Positions 18,401-25,838 of a DNA stretch of 64,000 bases are shown here, one piece after another. The stretch covers positions 217,389 to 281,388 of the forward strand of contig NZ_JAUSTO010000001.1 in the NCBI RefSeq assembly GCF_030812885.1, read 5' to 3'. This stretch comes from Moryella indoligenes (GTDB lineage Bacteria > Bacillota > Clostridia > Lachnospirales > Lachnospiraceae). How positions within the stretch are numbered: the first letter of the stretch is position 1; each line of letters starts with the position of its first letter. The notes below the pieces were generated by a model. The model was not told the DNA's origin and searched no databases. It saw only the letters and a program-made list of their open reading frames with translations. The translations under genes were made by a program, and so were the position numbers.

Positions 18401-18586
18401 ATTCTCAGCCATCTCCGCCTCTATGCCATTTTCAGGAAGCTCCAGCATCGGGTTGATCATCTGCTCCTCAGAGATAAACTTTTCCAGATTCTGTGTGCTC
18501 ATTGCAAGCACTTGAAGACTTTCCACCTGGCGGGAGCTCATATATACCTTCAGCTGTTCCTTCTGTTCCAATCTCGCTCTGTTCAT
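15413..18586 (-). CDS. Fusion of sigma-54 (RpoN, lacking the RpoN box) with a sigma-54 activator (PrpR_N-PAS-AAA+-Fis HTH)
   Basis: One uninterrupted 1057-codon frame joins two normally separate partners. Residues 8-50 match RpoN region I (LEQKEQLKVYMSSRQ, QNLEKFISEE, NPMLEL). Residues 93-290 match the core-polymerase-binding domain (SLEDYLIAQL, LDPAGVCAYDMRDC). Residues 334-362 match the RpoN helix-turn-helix (AERLGVHPSTINRALKDKYI). The C-terminal RpoN box (ARRTVAKYRE), which reads the -24 element, is absent; the frame passes into a PrpR_N sensor domain (408-585), then PAS (605-705). The AAA+ domain has Walker A GETGTGKE (761-768), the sigma-54-contacting GAFTGA loop (808-813) and Walker B IFLDEIGEM. 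A Fis-type HTH ends the protein (1016-1054). Probable local activator of the catabolic block; an own promoter is not evident, and it lies 32 bp after deoB. Confidence 0.9.
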   Translation of the reverse strand: MNRARLEQKEQLKVYMSSRQVESLQVLAMSTQNLEKFISEEQMINPMLELPENGIEAEMAENTPSILLSQHQYNKERTDVSSLLENIPEKKSESLEDYLIAQLPVNELDSKQYKLCKKIIRYLDRDTGFLPEMTKTLLNEWNVDAEELESAIRLIRTLDPAGVCAYDMRDCFKLQLERRGVTDRIPYEIIDDYLKELAERKFSGISRHMKISTARVREAYVLIQSLSPHPTENFNGSETQYIVPDVIAEYENQVWVLRFLRPAAVMVRLNHEYIRLAKEAEDTETINYFANKIHRARQLAAAVQQREDTIKALLYYALEEQKEYALGNGAKRKLQQKTIAERLGVHPSTINRALKDKYIKVPIGIIPMKGLFSNRENTTVVESNQRLKEREKKVIEEVPSVDSKGKVSEICLIAPTEKMLELNQSVCRMYGKKVTACIASLPDAAQVVHKLQQRGAKIFISRKGTKKKIEEKCHVPVIDVGLNLSDYVPLMEQAARVKGKVAFFSYGLVPEDVRSMCYLMEIDALFYSFYKISQCDSIVRKAIHEGAVLGIGGANTAPPSEKYGLEHLIVENSPQSLLAAIESAEQMLHLQKEEAKKQEELKILLQRYDLALNFTHDAIFAVDQAGKIEVMNGAAEKIAECKRENAVGKTLWEIISDTRVKTVLQDGKRQLNSIMKHGNTTLLSNLVPIIVDGQIHGALAAYQDVHVLQKHEQKLRIQLSEKGLVAKYHFSDIIGDSTRMRSAVRMAEKFACSDATILLHGETGTGKELFAQSIHSASERAEGPFVAVNCGSLPKDILEAELFGYEEGAFTGASKGGKMGLFEMAHGGTIFLDEIGEMPLGTQVQLLRVLQEREIRRLGSDRVTPVNIRVIAATNRDLLKEIREGNFRQDLFFRINVLSIEIPPLRERREDIAPICEYLLEKLMPCGEEERQLIRSVLDMRKNYAWPGNVRQLSNLAERLYILCSQGEDREFIRNVLNIFSMETTQNLPEKMMEDDVATEQNVLKVEGKSSFHERERNKLLRVLNENNFAMNKSAQILEMNRSTLWRKMKKYGITKE

Positions 18587-18618
18587 CCGGCATTCCTCTC
18601 CTTAACTCAGCTCTCCGT

Positions 18619-19824
18619 TCACCTTCTCCCCACTTCTTTTAGCCTGGATCTTCCTATTGTCCCTTCCGGCATCCTCACGCCGAAGTTATCGCAGATCGTC
18701 GCTCCCAGTACGGCAAAGCTCTCTGCATCCGGAAGTCTCCCACCGCTTCCCTCCGCAAAGGATGGGGAATATGCAATCAGCGGTACCTGCTCTCTCGTGT
18801 GATCTGTGCCATGCCAGGTCGGATCATTGCCATGATCCGCGGTGAGAAGCAGGAGATCCGCCTCCCCAAGGAGCGGTATCAGCTGTCCCAGCTTCTCATC
18901 AAAGCGCTCTATCTCCCGCGCATAGCCGAGCGGGTCACGTCTGTGTCCCCAGAGGGCATCAAAATCCACGAGATTCACAAAGCACAGCCCCTCAAACTCC
19001 CTGCTCCGGCAGAGCTCTGTCGTCTGCTCCATGCCATGGACACTGCTCTCTGAATGCTGCGCCTCTCCAATCCCACTGCCGTCAAAAATATCCCGGATCT
19101 TTCCGACAGAGATCGTCGCAAGTCCGGCTTCCTGGAGTGCATTCAGTGCAGTGGGCTTCGGCGGCTTCAACGCATAGTCGTGCCGGTTCGCCGTGCGTCT
19201 GAACTCTCCGCGTCTCTTTCCGACATAGGGACGCGCAATCACACGCCCCACCTTCCACTCGTCGCGCATCGTCAGCTCTCGTGCGATCTCGCAGTAGCGA
19301 TACAGGGTTTCCAGACCCATTGTCTCCTCATTGCCGCAGATCTGCAGTACAGAATCCGCGGAGGTATACACAATGAGCTTTCCCTCCTGAATCTCCTGCT
19401 CGCCAAGCTCATCCAGGATCACAGTCCCGCTGGCTGCCTTGTTTCCGATGATCTCTCTGCCGGTGCGTCTGGACAGCTCTGCAATGAGCTCCGGAGGAAA
19501 GCCGTGCTCCGTAAAGGTGACAAAGGGCTTCTCCGTGTAAATACCCATCATCTCCCAGTGACCGGTCATCGTATCCTTGCCGCGGCTCTGCTCATTCAGC
19601 GCACAGTAACGGCCGAGCGGCCTCTCGCTCGCAGCGATTCCATCAAGCGGCTTCAAGTTCACCATTCCAAGCTTCTGAAGATTCGGAATGTCCAGCACTC
19701 CTGCACGCTCCGCAATATGCCCCAGCGTGTCCGCCCCTGCATCTCCAAAATCCGCTGCGTCCTTTGCCCCGCCGATTCCGAGAGAATCCAGTACAATCAG
19801 AAATATACGTCTGTATCTCTTCAT
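18619..19824 (-). CDS. deoB: Phosphopentomutase
   Basis: The 401-residue protein starts at 19824 after a GGTGGAGG site; the 25-codon upstream extension is not conserved in style. It has the alkaline-phosphatase-superfamily metal sites of DeoB: VLDSLGIGGAKDAADFGDAGADT at the N-terminus and the C-terminal VDFDALWGHRRDPLGYA and TADHGNDPTWHGTDHTRE. It interconverts (deoxy)ribose 1- and 5-phosphate and needs Mn2+. It is the last gene of udp-cdd-deoC-deoB and passes its product back to DeoC, so the operon turns pyrimidine nucleosides into glyceraldehyde-3-phosphate and acetaldehyde. Confidence 0.96.
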   Translation of the reverse strand: MKRYRRIFLIVLDSLGIGGAKDAADFGDAGADTLGHIAERAGVLDIPNLQKLGMVNLKPLDGIAASERPLGRYCALNEQSRGKDTMTGHWEMMGIYTEKPFVTFTEHGFPPELIAELSRRTGREIIGNKAASGTVILDELGEQEIQEGKLIVYTSADSVLQICGNEETMGLETLYRYCEIARELTMRDEWKVGRVIARPYVGKRRGEFRRTANRHDYALKPPKPTALNALQEAGLATISVGKIRDIFDGSGIGEAQHSESSVHGMEQTTELCRSREFEGLCFVNLVDFDALWGHRRDPLGYAREIERFDEKLGQLIPLLGEADLLLLTADHGNDPTWHGTDHTREQVPLIAYSPSFAEGSGGRLPDAESFAVLGATICDNFGVRMPEGTIGRSRLKEVGRR

Positions 19825-19882
19825 TTTACCTCCACCTCTGACAGGTGAGCCTGTGCTGCATGCTCCTCCTGTGCTTTTACCA

Positions 19883-20578
19883 TCACAGCCTTTTATCATA
19901 ATAACAGCGATTTGCCTCTATATCCTGCTCCCTGACGAGCTTCACAATCCGGCTGGTTCCCAGCCGATCCGCCCCCAGTGCCAGAAAAGCCTCCGCATCC
20001 CCCAGAGAGCTGATTCCTCCGGCCGCCTTGATCTTCACGTCTTTTCCGACATGATCCCGGAACAGCTTAATGTCCTCTCTCGTCGCACCTCCGGTGGAAA
20101 AACCCGTGGAGGTCTTGATATAGTCCGCTCCCGCCGCTGTAACAATGCGGCAGGCTGCAATCTTTTCCTGCTCCGTGAGCAGACAGGTTTCTATGATCAC
20201 CTTCAGTATCTTACCCATGCAAACCCTGCGGAGCGCCCGGAGCTCCTCCTCAACCTCCGAGAGCTTCCCTGCCTTCAGCGCTCCGATGTGAATCACCATA
20301 TCAATCTCTTCCGCACCGTTTTGCAGAGCCTCCTCCGCTTCAAACAGCTTCGCCTTTGTTGTCATGGCCCCGCTCGGAAAGCCAACCACAGTGCAGATCC
20401 GCATTTGCTCTCCGACATAGGCCCGCGCCTGCTTCACATAACAGGGACTGATACAAACGGACGCCGTTCCATAGCGGATCGCGTCGTCGCAGAGCACCTG
20501 TACTTCCTCCCAGCGTGCCTCCGGCTTTAAAAGTGTGTGATCCACATGTGCCAGAATTCTCTGTTCTCTCTCGGTCAT
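19883..20578 (-). CDS. deoC: Deoxyribose-phosphate aldolase
   Basis: This 231-residue class I aldolase has the usual length. Lys residues of the DeoC site are present: the Schiff-base Lys in AAGADYIKTSTGF and the second active Lys in KDVKIKAAGGI. The N-terminal DHTLLKPEA motif is also typical. It cleaves 2-deoxyribose-5-phosphate to glyceraldehyde-3-phosphate and acetaldehyde. It lies between cdd and deoB on one strand with short gaps, so co-expression is likely. Identification is secure. Confidence 0.97.
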   Translation of the reverse strand: MTEREQRILAHVDHTLLKPEARWEEVQVLCDDAIRYGTASVCISPCYVKQARAYVGEQMRICTVVGFPSGAMTTKAKLFEAEEALQNGAEEIDMVIHIGALKAGKLSEVEEELRALRRVCMGKILKVIIETCLLTEQEKIAACRIVTAAGADYIKTSTGFSTGGATREDIKLFRDHVGKDVKIKAAGGISSLGDAEAFLALGADRLGTSRIVKLVREQDIEANRCYYDKRL

Positions 20579-20644
20579 TTCTCCCCTCTCTCTACACTCT
20601 CTGAATATTTTCTACTTCTCTGGGCGCCGGAATTCCGTCTCCGT

Positions 20645-21061
20645 TTACTCTCCCTTCAGTGCCGCTCCGAAGCCCAGCGGCAAAAGCTCCTTCAGAAGAA
20701 AACTCTTCAGCACACCGTCAGAACGTCCCAGAATAATGCGGAAACGCTCCGGTTCACAAAATTCCTGCATCACCTGGCGGCACACGCCACAGGGCGGGCA
20801 GAAATCAAGCCGCTCCTCGCCCGCATGTCCTCCGGCAATCGCAATTGCCAGAAAGCGCCTATCTCCCTCGCTGACTGCCTTAAAAAAAGCGGTGCGCTCA
20901 GCACAATTGCTCGGCCCGTAGGCCGCATTTTCCACATTACAGCCAGTATAAAGCTTTCCGCTCTCCGCAAGCAGCGCCGCCCCGACCGCATAAGCGGAAT
21001 AGGGCGAGTAAGAATGCGCTCTCGCTGCCTCCGCCGCACGATACAGCTCCATATCCGTCAT
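20645..21061 (-). CDS. cdd: Cytidine deaminase
   Basis: A 138-residue homotetrameric-type cytidine deaminase with the zinc/proton-shuttle motif GCNVENAAYGPSNCAERTA and the second zinc motif PCGVCRQVMQEF. YSPYSAYAVGAALL at the N-terminus is also diagnostic. It converts (deoxy)cytidine to (deoxy)uridine, feeding uridine phosphorylase encoded immediately upstream (its start directly follows the udp stop). Family and role are clear. Confidence 0.97.
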   Translation of the reverse strand: MTDMELYRAAEAARAHSYSPYSAYAVGAALLAESGKLYTGCNVENAAYGPSNCAERTAFFKAVSEGDRRFLAIAIAGGHAGEERLDFCPPCGVCRQVMQEFCEPERFRIILGRSDGVLKSFLLKELLPLGFGAALKGE

Positions 21062-21844
21062 TTACTTCTCCCCTCTGTCTGCCCGGATCAGCCCTCTCAG
21101 TGCCTGAACGGCAACTTCAATAGCTCCCTCCGTATCATGCACCTGTGGATTTGGAAGCCCTGCCTTCGCCCGCTCCTGATTTGCGATCACCAGGAAGCAG
21201 GAACCGACCCGGACTCTCAGAAAGCTGCCCTCGATAAAGAGCGCTGCGGATTCCATCTCTGAAGCGAGGCAGCCAAGCCTGAGCCATGCCTGCCATTTAT
21301 TCTCCAGCTCATACGACACCGGCATCTGCTCCGGCTCATGCTGACCAAAGAAAGAATCCTTGCACTGCACAACTCCTACATGGTATCTGCGCTCCAGAGT
21401 CTTTGCAGCACAGACCAGTGCTGAGGTGACAGTCCAGTCCGGTACCGCTGGATATTCGATCGGCGCAAATTCCCGGCTCGTTCCCTCCATGCGAACCGCG
21501 CCGTTTGCAATCACGATATCGCCTCCGAGCACTTCCTCCTGCATTCCGCCGCAGGTTCCGACGCGGATGAAAGTATCTGCGCCGCTCTTTACGAGCTCAT
21601 TCAGTGCGATGCTCGCCGAGGGACCTCCGATTCCGGTGGAAGTAACGCTGACCTTTTCTCCCTCCAGCAGCCCTGTCCAGGTGACAAACTCCCGGACATC
21701 CGCAATACACTCCGCCTTCTCAAAATGCGCCGCTATTTTCTCGCAACGCTTCGGATCGCCGGGCAATATCACATAGCGTCCCACGTCTCCTCTTCCAATT
21801 CCGGTGTGATACTGCTTTCCGGAGCCCTCTGTATAGTCAATCAT
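21062..21844 (-). CDS. udp: Uridine phosphorylase
   Basis: Start is set at 21844, where GGAGG precedes the ATG by 8 bases; an upstream frame adds 13 residues. The 260-residue protein has the NP-I family fold: YVILPGDPKRCEKIA (phosphate site), RVGTCGGMQEEVLGGDIVIANGA and EMESAALFIEGSFLRVRVGSC (ribose/base site). The spacing and the VRMEGTSREFAP block favour uridine over purine phosphorylase, which suits the cdd neighbour. It is the first gene of the deo operon, about 40 bp downstream (on the minus strand) of a 61-bp tandem-repeat array. Confidence 0.93.
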   Translation of the reverse strand: MIDYTEGSGKQYHTGIGRGDVGRYVILPGDPKRCEKIAAHFEKAECIADVREFVTWTGLLEGEKVSVTSTGIGGPSASIALNELVKSGADTFIRVGTCGGMQEEVLGGDIVIANGAVRMEGTSREFAPIEYPAVPDWTVTSALVCAAKTLERRYHVGVVQCKDSFFGQHEPEQMPVSYELENKWQAWLRLGCLASEMESAALFIEGSFLRVRVGSCFLVIANQERAKAGLPNPQVHDTEGAIEVAVQALRGLIRADRGEK

Positions 21845-21886
21845 GCGTTCACCTCCGATTGTTTGATATATGCACAATAGCACTGC

Positions 21887-22231
21887 TTATCACGTGCTGC
21901 TCGCGCTTCGCGCTCTCTCAGCGCTGTTTCAGGCTCGATAACACCAGTTATTACGCGCTGCTCGCGCTTCGCGCTCTCTCAGCGCTGTTTCAGGCTCGAT
22001 AACATCGGTTATTACGCGCTGCTCGCGCTTCGCGCTCTCTCAGCGCTGCTTCATGCTCGATAACACCAGTTATTACGCGCTGCTCGCGCTTCGCGCTCTC
22101 TCAGCGCTGTTTCAGGCTCGATAACATCGGTTATTACGCGCTGCTCGCGCTTCGCGCTCTCTCAGCGCTGCTTCATGCTCGATAACATCGGTTATTACGC
22201 GCTGCTCGCGCTTCGCGCTCTCTCAGCGCTG
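21887..22231. repeat. 61-bp tandem repeat, five full copies and one partial
   Basis: Units begin at 21887, 21948, 22009, 22070, 22131 and 22192 (the last one only 40 bp). Each holds GCTGCTCGCGCTTCGCGC followed by CAGCGCTG. Copies are nearly identical; two variable spots (GTTTCAGG or CTTCATG; CACCAG or CATCGG) are shuffled between copies. Within a unit CGCTG and CAGCG enclose GCGC-GAA-GCGC, so each can fold into a nested hairpin on the minus (deo) strand. There are no unique spacers, so it is not CRISPR. It fills the leader side of the deo operon. Confidence 0.93.
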
Positions 22232-22285
22232 CCACATTCCGCACTCCCGTGTCGCTTCCGCGCCGCTTCGTGCTCCATGTGGGGC

Positions 22286-22348
22286 GCGTCAAAAGCACTT
22301 CCACCCACACGAAAGCAAGCTTTCGTGTGGGTTCAGTGCTCTTGACGC
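22286..22348. repeat. 63-bp long inverted repeat between divergent genes
   Basis: The inner stem is a perfect 13 bp, ACCCACACGAAAG/CTTTCGTGTGGGT, with loop CAAG (22303-22332). The outer arms GCGTCAAAAGCACT and AGTGCTCTTGACGC pair with one mismatch after a 3-nt bulge. Neither side has a good T run, so a simple terminator is unlikely. The rest of 21845-22484 apart from this and the tandem repeats shows no gene. Confidence 0.85.
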
Positions 22349-22484
22349 TGTAATAACAGTATACCACCATTCTCTCAGCTGTACTGAAATATATACATTT
22401 CAATGGGGCAATCGCCCTTGATTTCAGCATACAAAACAGGCACAATAAAGGAGACCCCATCGTTCTTTTGTGAGAGGAGCCGAG

Positions 22485-23126
22485 ATGACGGACCACAGTT
22501 CCTATGAACACTTCATGCAGGAAACGATGCTTCGCGATCAGGTGGCACAGGAAGCCGAGCGCCTTGGCTTTAACCAAACCCTGAACGCGCTTTTTTTTGC
22601 AGAGCGCTGTCATGCGGGGCAGCTTAGAAAAGGTCCGGCAAAGCTTCCATACATCATCCACCCCCTCACCATGGCCTGTCACGCACTGGCACTGAATCTC
22701 TGCGAGGACGATCTCCTCTCAACCATATTGCTGCACGATACCTGCGAGGACTGCGGTATCCGACCCGAGGATCTTCCGGTGTGTCAGGAGGTGCGCGAGG
22801 CCGTCCGTCTTCTCACTTTTTCAAGGCTTCCCGGAGAGAGCCGGATTGCAGCAAAGGATCGCTATTTTTCTCACATTCCCGAAAACCGTCTCGCGGTACT
22901 GACCAAACTCCTGGATCGCTGCAACAATCTCTCCTACATGGTTTACGGCTTCTCCCGCGAGAAGCTCCAGGACTACATCGACGAGACACGCCGCTGCGTA
23001 ATTCCCATTCTTGAACACGCAAAAAGGCACTACCCCGACTGTGGCAGCGCCCTCTTTCTTCTGAACTATCAGATTTTCTCTGTTATGAACTCCATCCAGG
23101 TGCTTCTTGAGCGCAAGCTCCCCTGA
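22485..23126 (+). CDS. HD-domain protein of the RelA/SpoT-type hydrolase family
   Basis: The start at 22485 follows GAGAGGAG; a GTG five codons upstream is less likely. The 213-residue protein matches the HD domain of (p)ppGpp hydrolases: CHAGQLRKGPAKLPYIIHP, then LLHDTCEDCG and a downstream LLDRCNNLSYM in place of the usual LADRLHNM. The metal-binding His and His-Asp residues are retained. No synthetase, TGS or ACT domain follows, so it resembles a stand-alone hydrolase (MESH1/SAH-like), though the real substrate may be another nucleotide. Its 3' end overlaps rsmH on the opposite strand by 44 bp. Confidence 0.82.
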   Translation: MTDHSSYEHFMQETMLRDQVAQEAERLGFNQTLNALFFAERCHAGQLRKGPAKLPYIIHPLTMACHALALNLCEDDLLSTILLHDTCEDCGIRPEDLPVCQEVREAVRLLTFSRLPGESRIAAKDRYFSHIPENRLAVLTKLLDRCNNLSYMVYGFSREKLQDYIDETRRCVIPILEHAKRHYPDCGSALFLLNYQIFSVMNSIQVLLERKLP

Positions 23127-24186
23127 CTGCCCAGCGCAGCTTCGCTGACCGCGCACGCGGATTCCGCACACATTCCTCTGCGGAGGGGCGAGTGAGCTCC
23201 TCTGCAATCTCCGCGTATATTCCGGCTCGCCTCAGCTCTTTAAAGCTACGCTTCACCAACCTGTCTTCTCCCGAATGAAAGCTCAGGATTGCCACCCGGC
23301 CTCCCGGATTCAAGACTCCGGGCAGCTTTGTGAGCAGCTGCTCCAGAACCTCATACTCATGGTTGATATCAATGCGCAGCGCCTGAAAGCTTCTCTGACA
23401 GGATTTCTTTAGCTCTTCCTTCCGCTCTGCTGCGCTCAGAGCCTGCACAGACTTCAGAGCTCCGAGCGTCTGCTCGATCAGCTCTCGCAGTGCCGATGTA
23501 GTATCCAGACACTTTCCGGCACGGAAGCAGCGGGTAATCGCCGCCGCCAGCTCGTGCGCATAGGGCTCGTCTGCATTTTCCCGGAGCATCCCCTCGATCT
23601 CTTCCCGCGAGAGCTCACGCAGCCGCTCCGCCGCACTCATACCGCGCTCCGGATTCATGCGGAGATCCAGCGGGCCTTCTACCTTATAGGAAAAGCCCCT
23701 CGCAGGGTCATCGATCTGCATGGAGGAGACACCGAGATCCGCCAGAACAAAATCAAAACGCCCCTGTTCCTCCGCCACACGGTCTATCTCTGCAAAATTT
23801 ATCCGCCGCACAGAAAAGATATCCTCTCCATAGCCCAGTGCGCGAAGCCGAGCCTCCGTCTTGACAGATTCGATCGGATCAATGTCGAGAGAGGTAAGAT
23901 GCCCCTGGCCCGCAAGGCGCTCCAGCAGCCTTCTGCTGTGTCCCCCGTAGCCAAGTGTGCAGTCCAGCCCGCGCTCTCCCGGCTGCACAGCGAGAATCGA
24001 GAGTATTTCGTCCACACAGATGGAGATATGCATACCCGCGGGCGTGCTTCCCTTATCAATAATATGTTCCACGGTGTCCGCGTACTTCTCGGGCGCATGC
24101 TCCTTGTACTTCTCCTCAAAACGCCGCGGATATCTGCCCGCGTAGTGAACGCGACGTCTGTGTCCGCTCTTTCTCTCCTCTGCCAT
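23083..24186 (-). CDS. rsmH: 16S rRNA (cytosine-1402-N4)-methyltransferase RsmH, N-terminally extended
   Basis: The protein is 367 residues against a usual 300-320; the excess is a basic N-terminal segment of about 50 residues (ERKSGHRRRVHYAGRYPRRF) before the conserved start of the family. SAM-binding and catalytic motifs are present: DCTLGYGGHSRRLLERL, DFVLADLGVSSMQID, GFSYKVEGPLDLRMN and the C-terminal ILSFHSGEDRLVKRSFKE, FxRNPRARSAKLR-like. It methylates C1402 in the ribosomal P site. It is outside a dcw cell-division cluster, suggesting the second RsmH form found in some clostridia. Its end overlaps the HD-domain gene convergently. Confidence 0.93.
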   Translation of the reverse strand: MAEERKSGHRRRVHYAGRYPRRFEEKYKEHAPEKYADTVEHIIDKGSTPAGMHISICVDEILSILAVQPGERGLDCTLGYGGHSRRLLERLAGQGHLTSLDIDPIESVKTEARLRALGYGEDIFSVRRINFAEIDRVAEEQGRFDFVLADLGVSSMQIDDPARGFSYKVEGPLDLRMNPERGMSAAERLRELSREEIEGMLRENADEPYAHELAAAITRCFRAGKCLDTTSALRELIEQTLGALKSVQALSAAERKEELKKSCQRSFQALRIDINHEYEVLEQLLTKLPGVLNPGGRVAILSFHSGEDRLVKRSFKELRRAGIYAEIAEELTRPSAEECVRNPRARSAKLRWAVRGACAQEAPGWSS

Positions 24187-24255
24187 CCGAACCTCCTCCT
24201 CTGTCGCTGATGCTCTCCTCTGAATCGAGGCTTTTCATCCTTCGTCTGCCGGGGC

Positions 24256-24939
24256 TTATTCCTTCACGAGCTCCGGAGCAATCATTGCAATGCCCTTTCG
24301 CAGAGTATCCCGGTCTATGGCTCCCGCTGCCTGTGCCGCAACTTTGCCCTCCGCATCAATAAAATAGGTCGTCGGAATTGAGTATACACTGTAGCTGCGC
24401 GCGCCGTCCGAGGCTGTATCAAAATATACCGGCAGCGTGTAGCCCTCCTTCTCTACATAGCGGGAGGCACTGGCCATGCTCTCCCGCTGGCCGTCTGTGA
24501 GATTTACCATAAAAAACTGCACGCCGTCACCGAGCTCCTCATGCAGCGCATTGAATTCCGGCATCTCATGCTTACAGGGCCCGCACCAGCTCGCCCAGAA
24601 ATTCAGCACCACCGGCTTTCCGTAAAAATCAGAGAGTCGGACAGCGTTGCCCTCTGCATCCTGCACTGCAAAATCCGGTGCAATGGCGCGCTCCGCCCCC
24701 TCGGAGGAGGCTCCGCTTTCTCCAGCCTCTGACGCAGCATCGCTTTCCGCACTGTCTGCCCCCAGAGCCTGTGCAGCCTCCTGAACGGAGAGATCTCCGC
24801 CCGTCTTCACAGCAGAAGCACTCTCTGCCTTCAGCTGCTCCGGTGCTGCTAGGCTGCCGAGGCTCCGATAAAGCACGGACACGGCTCCCAGCAGTACGAC
24901 AAAAAACAGTGCAATCAGTAGTATCTTCTTATTCTTCAT
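24256..24939 (-). CDS. Membrane-anchored thiol-disulfide oxidoreductase, TlpA/ResA-like
   Basis: The 227-residue protein has one N-terminal membrane anchor (KILLIALFFVVLLGAVSVLY), an Ala/Ser/Glu-rich linker and an extracytoplasmic thioredoxin fold (about 85-225). The redox site is WASWCGPCKHEMPEF, with the TlpA-type insertion and cis-Pro segment YSIPTTYFID. Proteins like this receive electrons through CcdA, encoded directly upstream on the same strand, and keep exported cysteines or haem sites reduced. No cytochrome c genes are visible, so a general extracellular thiol role is more likely. Confidence 0.9.
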   Translation of the reverse strand: MKNKKILLIALFFVVLLGAVSVLYRSLGSLAAPEQLKAESASAVKTGGDLSVQEAAQALGADSAESDAASEAGESGASSEGAERAIAPDFAVQDAEGNAVRLSDFYGKPVVLNFWASWCGPCKHEMPEFNALHEELGDGVQFFMVNLTDGQRESMASASRYVEKEGYTLPVYFDTASDGARSYSVYSIPTTYFIDAEGKVAAQAAGAIDRDTLRKGIAMIAPELVKE

Positions 24940-24989
24940 CCTTATCCCATCCTGTCTGTTTGCTTATTTCAGCGTAGAAGCGAGATGCT

Positions 24990-25655
24990 TCACGCAGCGA
25001 ACAGCGCCAGCATACGCCCCATGAGCCCGCTCGCCATCAGCACGCCAACCAGTATCAGAAAGCCGCCGCTCACGGCATTCACCGCCGCATAGTGCCGTTT
25101 CACCCAGCTGAGCGCCCCCTTCAGGCTGTCTATCAGCACTGCACTTATGAGAAAGGGGATACCCAAGCCGAGCGAGTACAGAAGCAGCATGAGCACCCCC
25201 TCCAGCGCATGTCCCTGCTGAGAGGCAAGAACCAGCGCCGAGCCAAGAAAAGCGCCGACGCAGGGCGTCCAGCCGACTGAAAAGATGACGCCGAAGAGCA
25301 GGGAGGAGAAAAAGCCCAGCTTTCCGCTGTTCAGCTGAAAACCATTTCCCTGAAACAACCTCAGCTTCAGAAACCCCAGAAAATTCAGTCCGAAGAGAAT
25401 CACAACTGCTCCTGAGACAAGATTCAGCTCCCGCTGGTGACTTTTCAGAAAGCTCCCCACCGTTCCGGCCAGCGCCCCCATCGTCACAAAGACGACAGTG
25501 AATCCCAGCACAAAGCCGAGCGCATTCCGCACTGTCCGCGCACTGTTTTGCTCCTCTCCGCCCGCAAAATAGCTGATATAGATCGGAAGCATGGGAAGCA
25601 GGCACGGCGACAAAAAGGTGATGATTCCCTCCAGAAACACTATGACATACTGCAT
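24990..25655 (-). CDS. ccdA: CcdA-type transmembrane thiol-electron carrier
   Basis: Start at 25655 (MQYVIVFLEG) follows GGAGGAAGC; upstream in-frame Mets would add unrelated residues. The 221-residue protein has six membrane helices. Its two functional cysteines are in GIITFLSPCLLPMLPIY and VGWTPCVGAFLG, the CcdA/DsbD-beta signature. It moves reducing equivalents from cytoplasmic thioredoxin to outside thiol proteins. It sits between trxA (upstream) and the TlpA-like gene (downstream), a complete relay in gene order. Confidence 0.93.
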   Translation of the reverse strand: MQYVIVFLEGIITFLSPCLLPMLPIYISYFAGGEEQNSARTVRNALGFVLGFTVVFVTMGALAGTVGSFLKSHQRELNLVSGAVVILFGLNFLGFLKLRLFQGNGFQLNSGKLGFFSSLLFGVIFSVGWTPCVGAFLGSALVLASQQGHALEGVLMLLLYSLGLGIPFLISAVLIDSLKGALSWVKRHYAAVNAVSGGFLILVGVLMASGLMGRMLALFAA

Positions 25656-25838
25656 TATAAAAGCTTCCTCCATCTCTCCAGCCTGCGGCAGGAGTTCCCC
25701 GCCCGGCTGATCAGGCTTCGCCCTGACATCAGATACATCATTACATCCAATGAACGGGCTCATAGCCCTGACAAAAAAGCATCCATGAGAGAGGTTCTGC
25801 GCCATATCCCATGGATGCCCTGTGTTCTTACGTTTCCC

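Noticed and set aside
18587..18618. Attachment-site copy of the tRNA-Gln 3' end at the far side of the AT-rich block
   Set aside because: No match to the tRNA 3' end could be found near 18.6 kb, so an integrase-type insertion is not supported.
21887..22231. Possible CRISPR array
   Set aside because: The whole 61-bp unit repeats; there are no unique spacers and no cas genes.
24964..25605. Second minus-strand frame over ccdA
   Set aside because: It has a Cys/Arg-rich, non-membrane composition typical of an out-of-frame translation; the ccdA frame has clear helices and both conserved cysteines.
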